Assembly (NCBI GenBank): GCA_023014485.1
Contig: JAJOZX010005613.1
Coordinates: 56,001 to 120,000, forward strand
Length of the DNA: 64,000 nucleotides
Reading direction: 5' to 3'
From: Bathynomus jamesi
Taxonomy: Eukaryota > Arthropoda > Malacostraca > Isopoda > Cirolanidae
Shown here: positions 20,914-31,059 of the stretch, in pieces
How the letters are laid out: the number at the start of each line of letters is the position of its first letter
Position numbering within the stretch: position 1 is the stretch's first letter
The notes under the pieces: model-generated
Seen by the model: only the letters and a program-made list of their open reading frames with translations
Database searches by the model: none
Told to the model about the DNA's origin: nothing
Program-made: the position numbers and the translations under genes

Positions 20914-21594
20914 CAGGGTGTTTCTAAAGTAACCATCTATTTTGCGAAATAATATGAATTATAAAAGAAAAACCTTTAAAACATGAAAACATTATATATA
21001 TATATATATTTGTAAGCTCGGCACACATTGTTGCTCTTCGTGGATAATCTTCTTCTTGTAAGTTGTGGAACACTTGAATGTGGTATGGCTTTTTCTTTAA
21101 ATCATAACGTAGAATTTTGTAAACCGTTGTTTGTGGAATTTCTAATCTGTGGGATGCCCTCCGAATCGATAATTGTGGATCCTCTTCGAATGCTTCTTGA
21201 ACAGATTCGATTCTTTCGTGAGATCTTCTTGGCCGTCCAGATCTACGCTCGTCATGCACAGATCCAGTCCTCATAAATTTGTTTACTAATTCGCGAATAG
21301 CCTGGTCTCTAGGGCCTGTTTTACGAAACCTTCTCTCAAACTTTTCTCTAATTTCATTGCACTTCATGCCTTTTATCCTGCATGTTACTACATAAACCCG
21401 TTCTTGCACATTCATCATCAATGATATGGGTCTGAAAATAAAATAAAATAATTAACAAAAAATCGTGTAAAGCAATTGAAATATTATAAATACATGAATT
21501 TTGTATAACAATGCACATACCATTATGCCACTATAACAATTGTTTAAAATCCCCCTATTTCACCAAAATAGATGATTACTTTAGAAACACCCTG
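20914..21594 (-). mobile_element. Mariner deletion derivative
   Basis: Starts CAGGGTGTTTCTAAAGTAAC and ends with its inverted copy, in TA-rich flanks. At 681 bp it is about half the length of the intact mariner. The catalytic part of the gene is missing and a (TA)n tract at 20992-21009 lies at the break. Confidence 0.85.
21011..21421 (-). pseudogene. Mariner transposase, N-terminal half only
   Basis: Starts MMMNVQERVYVVTCRIKG and keeps both N-terminal helix-turn-helix regions, with RSGRPRR between them and RRASHRLEIPQTTVYKIL in the second. Coding similarity ends at about ATMCAEL (near 21011), where TA repeats and terminal non-coding sequence take over, so all three catalytic Asp residues are gone. 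It is related to the intact transposase at 18180-19223 but has distinct terminal repeats. It could still bind its own ends but cannot cut. Confidence 0.82.
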
Positions 21595-21595
21595 T

Positions 21596-21637
21596 ATATT
21601 ATATATATATATACTGTATATATATATATATATATAA
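21596..21637. repeat. (TA)n tract
   Basis: TA microsatellite between the mariner remnant and the RTE-like LINE. Confidence 0.9.
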
Positions 21638-21639
21638 AT

Positions 21640-23020
21640 AAAAAAGTCATTGTGGGAAGAAGGACTGGATATATTGTGGAGGATAATGACTGCAGTTTTT
21701 GAGACTGAGAGGATACCAGAGGAATGGAGGGAAAGTACATTGGTACCAATTTACGAGCAGAAAGGAGACATCCAAGAGTGTAAAAACTATAGAGGAATAA
21801 GCTTATATCTCATACCATGAAGATCTGGGAAAGAATTGTGGAAGCGAGACTGAGAGAGGAAGTAGCGATCTCTGATGAGCAATTTGGTTTTATGCCAGGA
21901 AGAGGAACAACGGATGCAATATTTGCGCTTCGACATTTATTAGAAAGGTACGGAGAAGGAAGAAAGGAGTTACAGCTAGTGTTTGTAGACTTAGAATAAG
22001 CGTATGATAGAGTCCCAAGGAAGGAGGTGTGGAGATGTTTAAGAGACAGGCGGGTATCTGAGAAGTATGTCAGACTGATCCAAGATATGTATGAGGGAGC
22101 TGTTACGAAGCTGCGAAGTAGTATGGGAGAGTCCGAGAAGTTTGAGGTACGAGTTGGACTACACCAGGGAGCTGAGTCCGCTGATTTTTTATATTTTGAT
22201 GAATGTGATCAGCAAAGATGTGATAGAGGAGGTTCCATGGACCATGATGTTTGCTGATGACATCGTGTTGTGCTCAGAAACAAGAGAGGGAGTACAAGAG
22301 AAATTAGAGAGGTGGAGAGTAGCTCTGGAAACTAGAGGACTAGAAATAAGCAGAGAAAAGACCGAGTATATGAAATGTGCACCTGGAGACGAACAAATAG
22401 AAAGTGTCATGGTCCAGGAATTTATTATAAAGAAAGTTAAAAGTTTCATGTATCGGGGATCAATCATAGAGAAGGGAGATTTGGAAGGAGAAATAAACAA
22501 CAGAATTCAAGCCTGCTGGAAAAATTGGAGAGAGGTATCGGGAGTATTGTGTGATAAGAAGATGAATGTAAGGATGAAGGAAAAACTGTTCAAGACCGTA
22601 GTAAGACCAACACTACTATATGGGGCAGAAACATGGCCGATGAAAAGAAAATGGAAGTGGCAGAAATGAAGATGCTCCGATGGATGTGTGGAGTGACTAG
22701 GAGGGATAGAGTGAGGAATGATTTAATAAGAGGAACAACAAAAGTAACGGAAATCTCCAAGAAGGCACAGGAAAGGAGATTGAGATGGTATGGGCAATGG
22801 GCATGTCCAGAGGAGGGAGGAGGAGTATGTGGGACGACGGATGCTGAGGATGGAAATTCCAGGCACGAGGAGAAGAGGTAGACCGAAGATGAGGTGGATA
22901 GACTGAAGAAAGATATGAGTGAAAAGGGACTGGAGGAAGAGGTGGCTCAAGACAGAAGTGAATGGAGAAGAAGGATCTGCAACAGCGACCCCACATAGTA
23001 GTGGGCTAATAAGGCTGCGG
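21640..23020 (+). mobile_element. RTE-like LINE, 5'-truncated, plus strand
   Basis: Begins within the RT and ends at a (TA)n tract at 23027. No endonuclease is present. The reading frame is broken at several points. Confidence 0.8.
21720..22990 (+). pseudogene. RTE-like reverse transcriptase and C-terminus, broken
   Basis: Pieces in order. ERIVEARLREEV and QFGFMPGRGTTDAIFALRHL (21817-21999) end in a stop inside the E-AYDRVPR motif (Lys codon to TAA at 21997-21999). VWRCLRDRRVSEKYVRLIQDMYEGA follows (22027 on). After a frameshift near 22170, 22091-22669 carries MMFADDIVLC (FADD at 22250-22261), ISREKTEYMKC and the VVRPTLLYGAETWPMK thumb motif. 22633-22881 carries EMKMLRWMCGVTRRDRVRND and RRLRWYGQW. 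Both catalytic Asp residues of FADD are kept. The string of motifs is typical of an RTE-related clade common in invertebrates. It is not functional because of a stop and at least three frameshifts. Confidence 0.82.
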
Positions 23021-23026
23021 AAGAAG

Positions 23027-23087
<61 letters not shown>
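23027..23087. repeat. (TA)n tract
   Basis: About 30 TA units at the 3' end of the RTE-like LINE. Confidence 0.95.
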
Positions 23088-23090
<3 letters not shown>

Positions 23091-23179
23091 CGAAAGAAAG
23101 AAAACCCCAAAAGTATGCGAAATATGTACAAATTTCAAAGGAGTATTCTTAATCTCTTGAGAAATAACCCCAGTATCCA

Positions 23180-23506
23180 CGGGTGTATCAAAAGTCCTGT
23201 CCCTAGGAATTTGAGATTATTAATTTTTGTCATTTTAATAGATGTTCAAACTGCGTGTCGAGTACAGATGGAAGGACATTAATTAACAAATTGTTCCTTA
23301 GAGATGCTAGCACACGCTACGAGTATGTTGTACTATTAGTAAGCCGCCCTCCGATTCATACTCCCAACGTGTAACAACACCAACGCCACCTTCTCTTGGG
23401 GGGGGTGTATTCCGTCATTATCCTTATAAACATAAGAGGTTAACTGGAGCAGAAAAAGTAATAAATAACCTGAAATCCTTATAGGGATGGACTTTTGAAA
23501 CACCCT
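23180..23506. mobile_element. Mariner-type MITE
   Basis: The ends are inverted: GGGTGTATCAAAAGTCC at 23181 and the complement of GGGTGTTTCAAAAGTCC ending at 23505. The element is about 327 bp with no coding remnant seen. Confidence 0.7.
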
Positions 23507-23525
23507 ATATACTGTACATATATAA

Positions 23526-23585
<60 letters not shown>

Positions 23586-23637
23586 TGTCGATTTACTGTA
23601 TATGAATACAAGCAAGAGATGTAAAAACAGCGTATAT

Positions 23638-23691
<54 letters not shown>
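23526..23691. repeat. Two (GA)n microsatellites
   Basis: (GA)n at 23526-23580 and 23640-23691, separated by about 60 bp of unique sequence. Confidence 0.95.
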
Positions 23692-23694
<3 letters not shown>

Positions 23695-24010
23695 TTAGTT
23701 TACTGTTCATGAATTACAGTATTCGCGCGCGTATATGATTAAAACTGTGTTTTCAATTAGTTTTTCATTTCATATTTATGTAAAAGTTATTTCGCCTGAA
23801 AGTATTCTAATTTAAATTTCTATGCATTTTAAACCAGCAAGAAAAGTGTATATAATTCCACTGTATATATTAGTTACTATATAGCTATTATATACTGTAT
23901 ACATATATACACACACACACACATGAATTGCGTTATATTTGATCGATATATAGTTTCATGTACATGCAGCATATGATTTTAGTAATAAAGTATATGCAGT
24001 CATGTAACAT

Positions 24011-24038
<28 letters not shown>
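23692..24038. other. No gene seen; AT-rich, with (TA)n at its end
   Basis: Only short CA and TA runs (23908-23922 and 24012-24038). No feature recognised. Confidence 0.6.
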
Positions 24039-24041
<3 letters not shown>

Positions 24042-24263
24042 GGTGTTCTAAAATTACCTAGTAAACTTTTTATATGGATATCTTACCAAAAATTACGCGA
24101 TATCTAACAATTTTATTTCAGATAGAGCAACAATAAGAAAAGCAACAATAATTGTTTATTTTGGATGTTCAAAGTGTCTTCCTTCAACTTGAACACATCG
24201 TTCACAACGTCCCACTACTGAGCGACCAGACATATAAAAGTTTACTAGGTAATTTTAGAACAC

Positions 24264-24267
<4 letters not shown>
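24039..24267. mobile_element. Mariner-type MITE with TG-expanded flank
   Basis: Starts CAGGGTGTTCTAAAATTACC and ends with its inverted copy. The left flank is (TA)n and the right flank runs directly into (TG)n at 24267-24318. 229 bp. The middle keeps a patch (24160-24230) resembling a mariner end region. Confidence 0.78.
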
Positions 24268-24319
<52 letters not shown>

Positions 24320-24321
<2 letters not shown>

Positions 24322-24722
24322 AATCACCGATGCATTTAGAGTTTAAGTGGAAGTATGAAAAGTTAAACATCTTTTTAAATAGAGCACCATTCCATCCATA
24401 CACGCCCATTTCAGGGTACGAGCAACTCGCAGTTAGTCTAATCAGAGGAATAGCCATATCCGTATTCAATTTAATGAAATTTTCGTTAGTTTGTATTGCA
24501 GACCACTCCCAGTTATTATCGGCCCTAATGCATGATTCTTCAGGAGCAAGATGCACCGCAAGTTTGTGTTTCCTCCGTAAGACAGCACAAATTTACGTGT
24601 ATCAAACACAGTCACACTCGTACTACCTCAGGTTTGCTCTACACAAACTGAACTCAAAACCACAAGTTTCTGTAATCGCAAACCGTCCGTATATATATAT
24701 ATATATATACACTACAAACATC
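24320..24722. other. No recognised gene
   Basis: An open frame crosses this stretch on each strand, but neither protein shows a motif I recognise and the plus frame begins inside the (TG)n. Left unassigned. A (TA)n tract is at about 24690-24709. Confidence 0.4.
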
Positions 24723-24925
24723 GGATCACCTGAAGATCAGGGCCCCCAGCCTCACTCATCAAATGATATCTTCGTTAAAACTAACGAAACTATCACGACT
24801 TAACCTAACCAATCGTAAAGGGCGTACAGTTAACCTAACCGGGCATTCAATTTAATTTATTATTATATTTGGTACTGTAAAATAAAAAACAAGAATACAT
24901 GGGGGCCCTGATCTTCAGGTGATCC
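24723..24925. mobile_element. MITE with 8-bp target duplication, copy A
   Basis: 203 bp. Inverted ends GGATCACCTGAAGATCAGGG / CCCTGATCTTCAGGTGATCC, flanked by CAAACATC at 24715-24722 and 24926-24933. An 8-bp duplication suggests hAT or another 8-bp family. Copy B is at 29570-29771. Confidence 0.85.
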
Positions 24926-24989
24926 CAAACATCTTATTTAGTGGTAATAAAATATCTAATAAACCTGTAAAATAGCTATTTTTTCTCTT

Positions 24990-25290
24990 ACACCTCAAAA
25001 ATAACTTGTCTGGTTATAGAAACAAAGTCAAGAGCGGGCAGAAAACATCGCTAGAACTTCAAGTTTCATAACAAAACTACGTTTCAAGTCACGTCGGGTT
25101 CATTATCAAGGCTGTAATTAATAATTAAATCAATATTACACCAGTACATTTGTGTTAAAATGAAATTAAATTTACGCAAGTTACAGGAGAAAGTTGAAGT
25201 ATTAGATGAAAAATTATATAAAAAAAGTAAAATTGATCAGAAAACATAAATTAAAAAAAATGAACCAAAATTAATATTATTATTTTAATT
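24990..25290. mobile_element. PLE 3'-tail fragment (left of the large TIR element)
   Basis: Matches, as an inverted repeat, 31060-31400 on the far side of the large element. Shared blocks are CGTTTCAAG, CATTATCAAG(G)CTG and TAATTAAATCAATA. It is a diverged tail with no coding part. Confidence 0.65.
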
Positions 25291-25997
25291 AAACTTGCTT
25301 AAGGAACAAGTTTTAAGAGTCTATCAAGAATGGTTGTGCGAATTTGTTTCATGAGGTATATGGCTGATTGAGTTTGAGTTGGAGGCTTTGACCTAACTCC
25401 GGGAAGCAGCCATAATAGGCGAGCGGCCAACCCTGATAACAGGCCATATTTTTTGAGTTTAATACCCCCTCATACAGAAATGTACAACATATCCTAAAAT
25501 GATCTGTACCATCTGGACATATAAGTTTGGCATGTTGTCCTCCATTCTGAGTGTGCTAAGATAATAAAATCAGCCATTAACTTCAGCTATGTACAGGTAC
25601 TTGTGTATTCATGTTTTCAATTCACGCATTACAACTGAAAACTTTGAAGACACGATGAAAAGTGAAGACAAGGTTTATATCCCATGAAGTTATACATTTT
25701 CTGAAAGCTCTTGTGCTACACTATATCAATTTATTTCTAAAAACATTCTTTTACATAATATATTTATTTTTTTGCCTAAAAACGTTATATATTGTTAGAC
25801 CCAAAAGATATCACCCAAAATACAGGTGTTTCACAAAACTGATTAATATGAGTTACACAAAATTAATTTTGAGTACATTAATTCAGGTATTTTGATACTC
25901 CAAGCATTAATACACTATGTTGAACAAAAAGAATGCCATATTAAAATGGTGAATCACCATACAAAGTACTGTGCCTACATGGGTTAATAATGGAGAC

Positions 25998-26673
25998 CAG
26001 GGCCGGCCTTAGGCCAGTTGAATCTATTTGACCAAATTGGGCCCCGCGCTCACATGGGCCCCGCGCTCACATGGGCCCCGCACTAGGGTTGCCACCTCCA
26101 GCTTTGAAAAATAAGGAATGCAGTCTTTGGAGCCACGGTTTAAGCAGTTGAAAAAACATGATTTATTTGGCTTTTTGAGTAAATTTCAACAAATTCCAAA
26201 GGAGGAATTACAAAAACATGCTGCAGATTTGGAAATTGCGCCAACAGATTTCCAAATTTTTTTATCGCTCTACGCATATTTTTGACAATTCCAGTCACAG
26301 TGGCGTCAGGGGAAAGGAGCTTTTCCAAATTAAAATTGATCAAATCTTATCTAAGGTCAAACATGCTCCAAGATAGACTCAACAAACAGCCTTGTAATAT
26401 TATCCATAGAATGTGATGAAGCAAAAAACTTAAACTTCAACAAAATTTTGAAAGAGTTTGCAGAACAGAAAGCAAGAAAGATTTCTTTATAAGTATAGTT
26501 TTGTTTTAACACGTTTTATGTCAAAATATAAGCTAATAAATATAGGTATTGTTTTATTTTTAATACAACGTAATAGCATATATTCCTGATACCTAATTTG
26601 AAATAATCTTAAGTCCAGGAGGCCCCACCAAAATGGTCCAAATTGGGCCCCGCAATTGCTAAGGCCGGCCCTG
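25998..26673 (+). mobile_element. Decayed hAT element, 8-bp target duplication
   Basis: Inverted ends CAGGGCCGGCCTTAGGC and GCTAAGGCCGGCCCTG, flanked by ATGGAGAC at 25990-25997 and 26674-26681. The left side has an internal duplication of GGGCCCCGCGCTCACAT at 26040-26083. 676 bp. Confidence 0.88.
26152..26492 (+). pseudogene. hAT transposase C-terminal (dimerisation) remnant
   Basis: Three frame-shifted pieces of the hAT dimerisation region on the plus strand. The first reads FGFLSKFQQIPKEELQKHA (about 26160-26280). Then come VTVASGERSFSKLKLIKSYL and RSNMLQDRLN (26288-26390). Last is LVILSIECDEAKNL, closing with FAEQKARKISL and a TAA at 26490-26492. SGERSFS and the final KARK are hallmark motifs of the hAT C-terminus. 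The catalytic domain and the BED finger are missing. Confidence 0.85.
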
Positions 26674-27490
26674 ATGGAGACCTCTGTCCGCATGCCAGCA
26701 GAAAGGTTTATCGTTCAGTTATAAAAAACAGGCAAATGTTGGCATGATTACAATACATATATAATAATGTTGCACTTGAAAATAAAGTTTGGATTGTTAA
26801 CTGTGTGAAAGGAGCAATATTGAGATTTGAAGAACGTCAATTTTGTAAAACAAAAATTAAGTTACTATACGTATATCGATGTACAAACACAAAATCAACT
26901 AAATCAACTAAAACCAATTAAACCAACTAAATTTTAACAATTCTTATCTTTATGAAGCAAACTAATAAATAACTTGAAAGCGGAAATCATTACTTAAAAT
27001 TGGAATCTTTCCACTAAAAGTCTCAACTTTTTTTTCAATTACAAAACTGCATGTAAGTCAGTGCATACTGTATTCGGTGACTCCCGCAATATCAATTCAA
27101 TGCGTTATTAGCAGTCTACCTCATACTGGGGAATAACTCACGTTGTAACAACATACGAGTATATGAAACACACTAATAAATTATTAATGCACAATGCTAT
27201 AATATGGTTATTCATCTAGCTCATCCAGCGGCGGTTTGTGATGGTTTTTTTCATTCATGTTGTCCTCAGTAGCTTTGCAGCCATATCATTCGTTGCACAA
27301 CTGCAGTTCTTACTACATTATCTGCGTCCACGGCATGAGCACAGAAGCTCATCTAATACTTCTGCAGTTGTTGGTCCATCAAATAACTTCAACTTTAATT
27401 CATCACCCTCTCTTTGCCACCCATTTCCATTTGGTGAAGACATATCTGGTTTAGCAACGTGAGCCAACATCCAAATGTGGGTCTGAAATG
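26674..27490. other. No gene recognised
   Basis: AT-rich interior of the large TIR element. A short CAACTAAA-type repeat lies at 26895-26935. Small open frames at 27238-27462 show no known motif. Confidence 0.5.
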
Positions 27491-27497
27491 ATGCTCT

Positions 27498-28920
27498 CTA
27501 AGCCATGTGGTATATATGTGCGATCTTGCATTCTTTTAAGCTCATCTTTTCCTGGGCAGTTAAAAAACGTCGAAGATGGTCATAGCTTATGGTGAAACCA
27601 TGGACATGGAGAGTGTCTATTATATCTCGTTTTCCATGATCATGATGGAGTTGCGCTGCAAGTCCTAGATGAAGGGGGGTTATAATATTGCTGTCACTGC
27701 TATGAATAACACTTTGTGCAAGAGCTAAGACTCTACGTTGTAATTTTTCTGCTGGCTGGTAATTTAAATCACACGATTCAAATGCCTCTTTGTTCAGCAA
27801 CAAGAGAAACGCCTTCTGTAAAAGTGCTGAAACAAATTCTTCAGATGTTTTCAGGCCGATTTCAGCAGCTATGTAGTACCCAGCTGGCTTTTCAATTTGT
27901 GCTATTTCTTGTATAAGCATACCAATGGCAGAATGAAGTAAGCTTTCTGAATTCACTGGAACATTTGATTGTTCTTCAGCAGAACCAAGTGTCATCTCAT
28001 TAGAGTTGAAATCTTCTTTCAGTTGAGCAAAGGCCCTGACAGCAACTCCTAAGCTGACACTGCTACTGACAGCAATGCTTGACTTGGACTGTCCTCGCTG
28101 GGCATGACAAACAATGTTATCACCATAATGCTTCATGAGACGACGCTGAAGTTTTTCTGCACGGTATGCTTGGGTATCAATGTGGTCAGGTAACATCTGT
28201 TGGAATTTGTCTAGCAGGGTTTTCAACTTATAAGCTTTTCCTTGTTGTAGATTAACATTTATTTCTCCTACTAGTGCCATAAATGCCTTTTCGTATATGT
28301 TCTCTCCTTCTTCCATTTTCTTTGAAGCACTGATGTTATGCTTGCTTGTATAGCTTGCCATGCAAGGATTTGTGGTAAACAGCATCAGCTGCAATGAAGT
28401 CTTCTCCTTCAATTTTGGCAAGCATAGAAATGTCCTTCTGAGCTTGTGCTGCTTGATAGAGATTACTCTGATACATAGTTGTTTGTACCTTATGTATGCT
28501 GTCCCTCTTTCGCGCGTTGCATATTAAATACATTGAAAAATCTGTAAGCTTGGATGTTTGAGCTCGTGCGCGAACACTTTGTTCTTCAGTACCATGTGAT
28601 GCAGAATCATGCGTGCTACACTTTGTACTAATATGAGAAATGTTTTTCTTACTTGTAAATGATTAATAACAGCTACAATGATATGTAACAGACATACTAT
28701 GTAATTTTGTAAGGTCATCAAACTCAGATTCAAGTCTTTGTAAAAGGTCATCCTGCCGTAACAATGATGTTGACAATAATGTTTCAATACCTACTTTTGT
28801 GGCTACAACCAGTTTTTCTTTGCGACTCTGCTGATATATAACGCATTTCTCCCAATTTGTTGACAGCCTCTGTTTCTTCGCCTGTACAAATTTGAATGGA
28901 CTTGAGTCAGGTTCTGCCAT
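27498..28920 (-). pseudogene. Unclassified TE-associated protein with paired zinc-like motifs, frameshifted
   Basis: From 28920 leftwards: MAEPDSSPFKFVQ, then WEKCVIYQQ (a degraded CxxC), and YHCSCY about 60 residues later. After a frameshift near 28660, the second half of the pattern follows with YLICNARKRD, then AADAVYHKSLHGKLY (28336-28533). After another shift, 27498-28360 gives a mostly helical region including YEKAFMALVGEI, KAYKLKTLL, KLQRRLMKHYGD and HGFTISYDHLRRFLT, ending at 27498. Proteins with this CxxC/YHxSC repeat and the SYDxLRRFLT ending are, as I recall, scattered through invertebrate genomes without assigned function. The likely full protein continues beyond the last motif and is truncated here. 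I infer it belongs to the surrounding TIR element; I cannot name a reaction. Confidence 0.6.
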
Positions 28921-29042
28921 GCTTCATATAGATGATCGTCTGAAATAAAAATAACAATAATTAAACTGTGATTTTCAACAATACCACACATTTGCACAAT
29001 ATTTGTCACAGCACACATTTGTATTATTCTAATCTATTATAT

Positions 29043-29447
29043 TATAATAAGAGAGCTGTCCGTCTGTCTGTCTGTCCGTCACACTTTCAGAAATTGTGAG
29101 AAAAAATTGTGAGAAAAAAATTCAGAAATTGTAAAAAAAAATTCAGAAATTGTATTACGGGCGGCAATGTGAAGCTCAAGATTTTCATGACTGTGTTCTT
29201 TTCTGTAGTTTAGCAATGGGGGAAGGGTGGGGGTGGGGGTAATGGGGGATGGGTGGGGTAATGGGGAGGGGTGGGGGTAATGGGGGAGGGGGTTAGCCCC
29301 CAAGTTGTATGATGGGGGTGAGGAGGTTTTGGGAGATACCAGATTCAGAAATGTTGACACAATGTGAAGCTCAAATTTTCACGGCTGGGTTCTTTTTTTG
29401 TAGTTTAGCTTGTCTAACCGTCAGCGAAGCGGCGGGAACTGTACTAG
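29043..29447 (+). mobile_element. Non-autonomous Helitron-like element
   Basis: Begins TCTATTATATTATAATAAG followed by GTCCGTCTGTC repeats. It ends with a small hairpin (CCGTC at 29418-29422 pairing with GGCGG at 29431-29435) about 10 bp before a terminal CTAG (29444-29447) followed by T. There is no terminal inverted repeat or target duplication. The middle (29215-29300) is a G-rich tract with many GGGG runs. A 40-bp patch near 29170 is repeated near 29365. Confidence 0.65.
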
Positions 29448-29569
29448 TATTGGGATAATAAAAGGAGGAAGTAAATTTAAAACTGGGCCTAACCTATAAC
29501 AATACATGATTGTATTACGTTTTACTATAATGTGATAATTCATTTGTGTATCTAGATAGTAAACACTTA

Positions 29570-29771
29570 GGATCACCTGAAGATCAGGGCCCCCAGCCTT
29601 CGTTAGCCTTATAAGGCTGACTAACGAAAATATCACGACTTAACCTAACCAATCGTTAGGTCACCTGTAGTACGCCCTTGACGATGGGTTAGGTTAAATC
29701 GTGATATTTACGTTAGTTAGCCTTATAAGGCTAACTAAAGAAGGCTGAGGGCCCTGATCTTCAGGTGATCC
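29570..29771. mobile_element. MITE with 8-bp target duplication, copy B
   Basis: Same ends as 24723-24925, with the inverted repeat extended to about 55 bp (through GCCTTCGTTAGCC). Flanked by AACACTTA at 29562-29569 and 29772-29779. 202 bp. The middle contains TTAGGTTAA-type motifs. Confidence 0.88.
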
Positions 29772-29839
29772 AACACTTATAATAAACAGTATAGGTTGAT
29801 TAGCTAACAGTATTTCAGTTCAAAACTAAAACAAATTAT

Positions 29840-30853
29840 CACTGCCCAACACCAATTTTGCTGATTTAATTCTAACACCTGTTTTTAGGTAACTTTGGTG
29901 TGCTGATTTCAAAAATCACCTTAGTTTTTGCCTATCACGTCAGGTTTTCGAGCAATCAAGCACTGATATTTTGGAGATATCGCATTTTGGCAGGGTTATG
30001 CCCAATTTTTTTTCTTTTCAAAAAATAAGTTTTTACATACTCAGAATCAGCATGGAAAAGTAAACAATTGTGCAGGGAGTGAACTTTAATATACAATGGT
30101 AATATTGACATAAAGTGATTAAAAGTGTTTAAATAAGCAAAAAATGAATCCATATTAAAGCAAGCACGGGACCAGTTTTCTTAACATTGTCTTTTTCTTG
30201 TTTTCTTACTTTTCAGTGCTGATAAATTTTCTCTTATAGGACTTCCTAGAATGAGAGATGTCAAGACAATCTCTTTGCAGGCTCCAGCAGTAGTAGTCAG
30301 CCATCATATGGGTATCCCATCTTCCTTGGTATCGTTCTTCCATCACTTTGATATCTTGGTGGAACCTTTCACCTTGCTCTTCACTAACATCACCAAGATT
30401 TTCTAGAAATTTATCCAGATGACTGTTGAGATAGTGAACTTTAATGCTCATGTTGCAACCCAACTGCTGAAAGTTTACAAGTAAATCCTTTACAAGATCT
30501 TTATAATTTTCAGACTTTTTGTTTCCTAGGAAGTTCTTAACTACTGCCACAAAAGCATTCCAAGCTCTTGCCTCCGTTTCGGTCATTGAGTTACTGAACT
30601 GCGGATCTTTCATCAGTTTTCTTATCCCACAGATAAAATTTTAACAGCAAAACAGCTGTTAACAGGTCTCAAAAATCATCAATTTTGATAAGCGCCCTTC
30701 ATGGATCACCCAAAATAGGCATATTGCATTGCACGAAAACCTGATGTGATGGACAAAATCTAAGGTGATTTTTGAAATCAGCACATCAATATTATCCAGA
30801 AACAGGTCTTAGAATTAAATCAGCAGCAAAAATGTTTTTTTTGTTGGGCAGTG
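29840..30853 (-). mobile_element. TIR element with 4-bp target duplication, ends CACTGCCCAAC
   Basis: Starts CACTGCCCAACA and ends TGTTGGGCAGTG-like, flanked by TTAT at 29836-29839 and 30854-30857. The inverted repeats run about 120 bp and share TGCTGATTTAATTCTAA, TGCTGATTTCAAAAATCACC and CAGGTTTTCG. It carries one open frame at 30206-30613. CACTG ends plus a 4-bp duplication recall the Chapaev branch of CACTA-like elements; this is inference. Confidence 0.75.
30206..30613 (-). CDS. Unnamed TE-encoded protein fragment (135 residues, EEQGERFHQD motif)
   Basis: An open frame of 135 residues, alone inside the 1 kb TIR element. Motifs are FLGNKKSENYKDLV, KVHYLNSHLDKFLENLGD, SEEQGERFHQDIKVMEERYQGRW, and MMADYYCWSLQRD near the end. 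I recall this motif string from many uncharacterised arthropod proteins that occur in multiple copies, which fits an element-encoded protein. The frame is open a little upstream of the ATG, to a stop about 36 bp away, so this is probably the last exon or C-terminal block of a longer protein and the autonomous N-terminal part is missing. It has no membrane segment or signal peptide. Function unknown; possibly the end of a transposase. Confidence 0.6.
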   Translation of the reverse strand: MKDPQFSNSMTETEARAWNAFVAVVKNFLGNKKSENYKDLVKDLLVNFQQLGCNMSIKVHYLNSHLDKFLENLGDVSEEQGERFHQDIKVMEERYQGRWDTHMMADYYCWSLQRDCLDISHSRKSYKRKFISTEK

Positions 30854-31059
30854 TTATCATCTGGATAAAGTTTCAGGTATTTTCTAGGTGTTTGTTTATA
30901 TTGGCGTTTCCATGGCAACCGCACATCAAAAACTGAGGACAACACTTAAAAATGTGTTCACTGAGCACTAACGACTAATAAAAAATATATTACAACTTTC
31001 TGTACAAGGGGGGAATTAAAATTTTTTAAATCGGGGTTTGGCCGCTCGCCTATAAAGGT

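Larger units (their letters stand above)
25418..31050. mobile_element. Large TIR element (5.6 kb), unclassified, with nested insertions
   Basis: Ends GGCGAGCGGCCAA at 25418 and TTGGCCGCTCGCC ending at 31050, with TA on both sides (25416-25417 and 31051-31052). The inverted similarity continues imperfectly for about 75 bp inside, through CCCCCT and TACAGAAA. It contains the decayed protein at 27498-28920 and later insertions: hAT 25998-26673, Helitron-like 29043-29447, MITE 29570-29771 and TIR element 29840-30853. Without these it is about 3.3 kb. Confidence 0.65.

Noticed and set aside
24267..24803. 178-codon plus-strand frame
   Set aside because: It starts in a (TG)n tract, runs through a (TA)n tract and into a MITE, and shows no recognisable domain.
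26140..26343. 67-codon minus-strand frame
   Set aside because: It is antisense to the clearly recognisable hAT transposase remnant on the plus strand.
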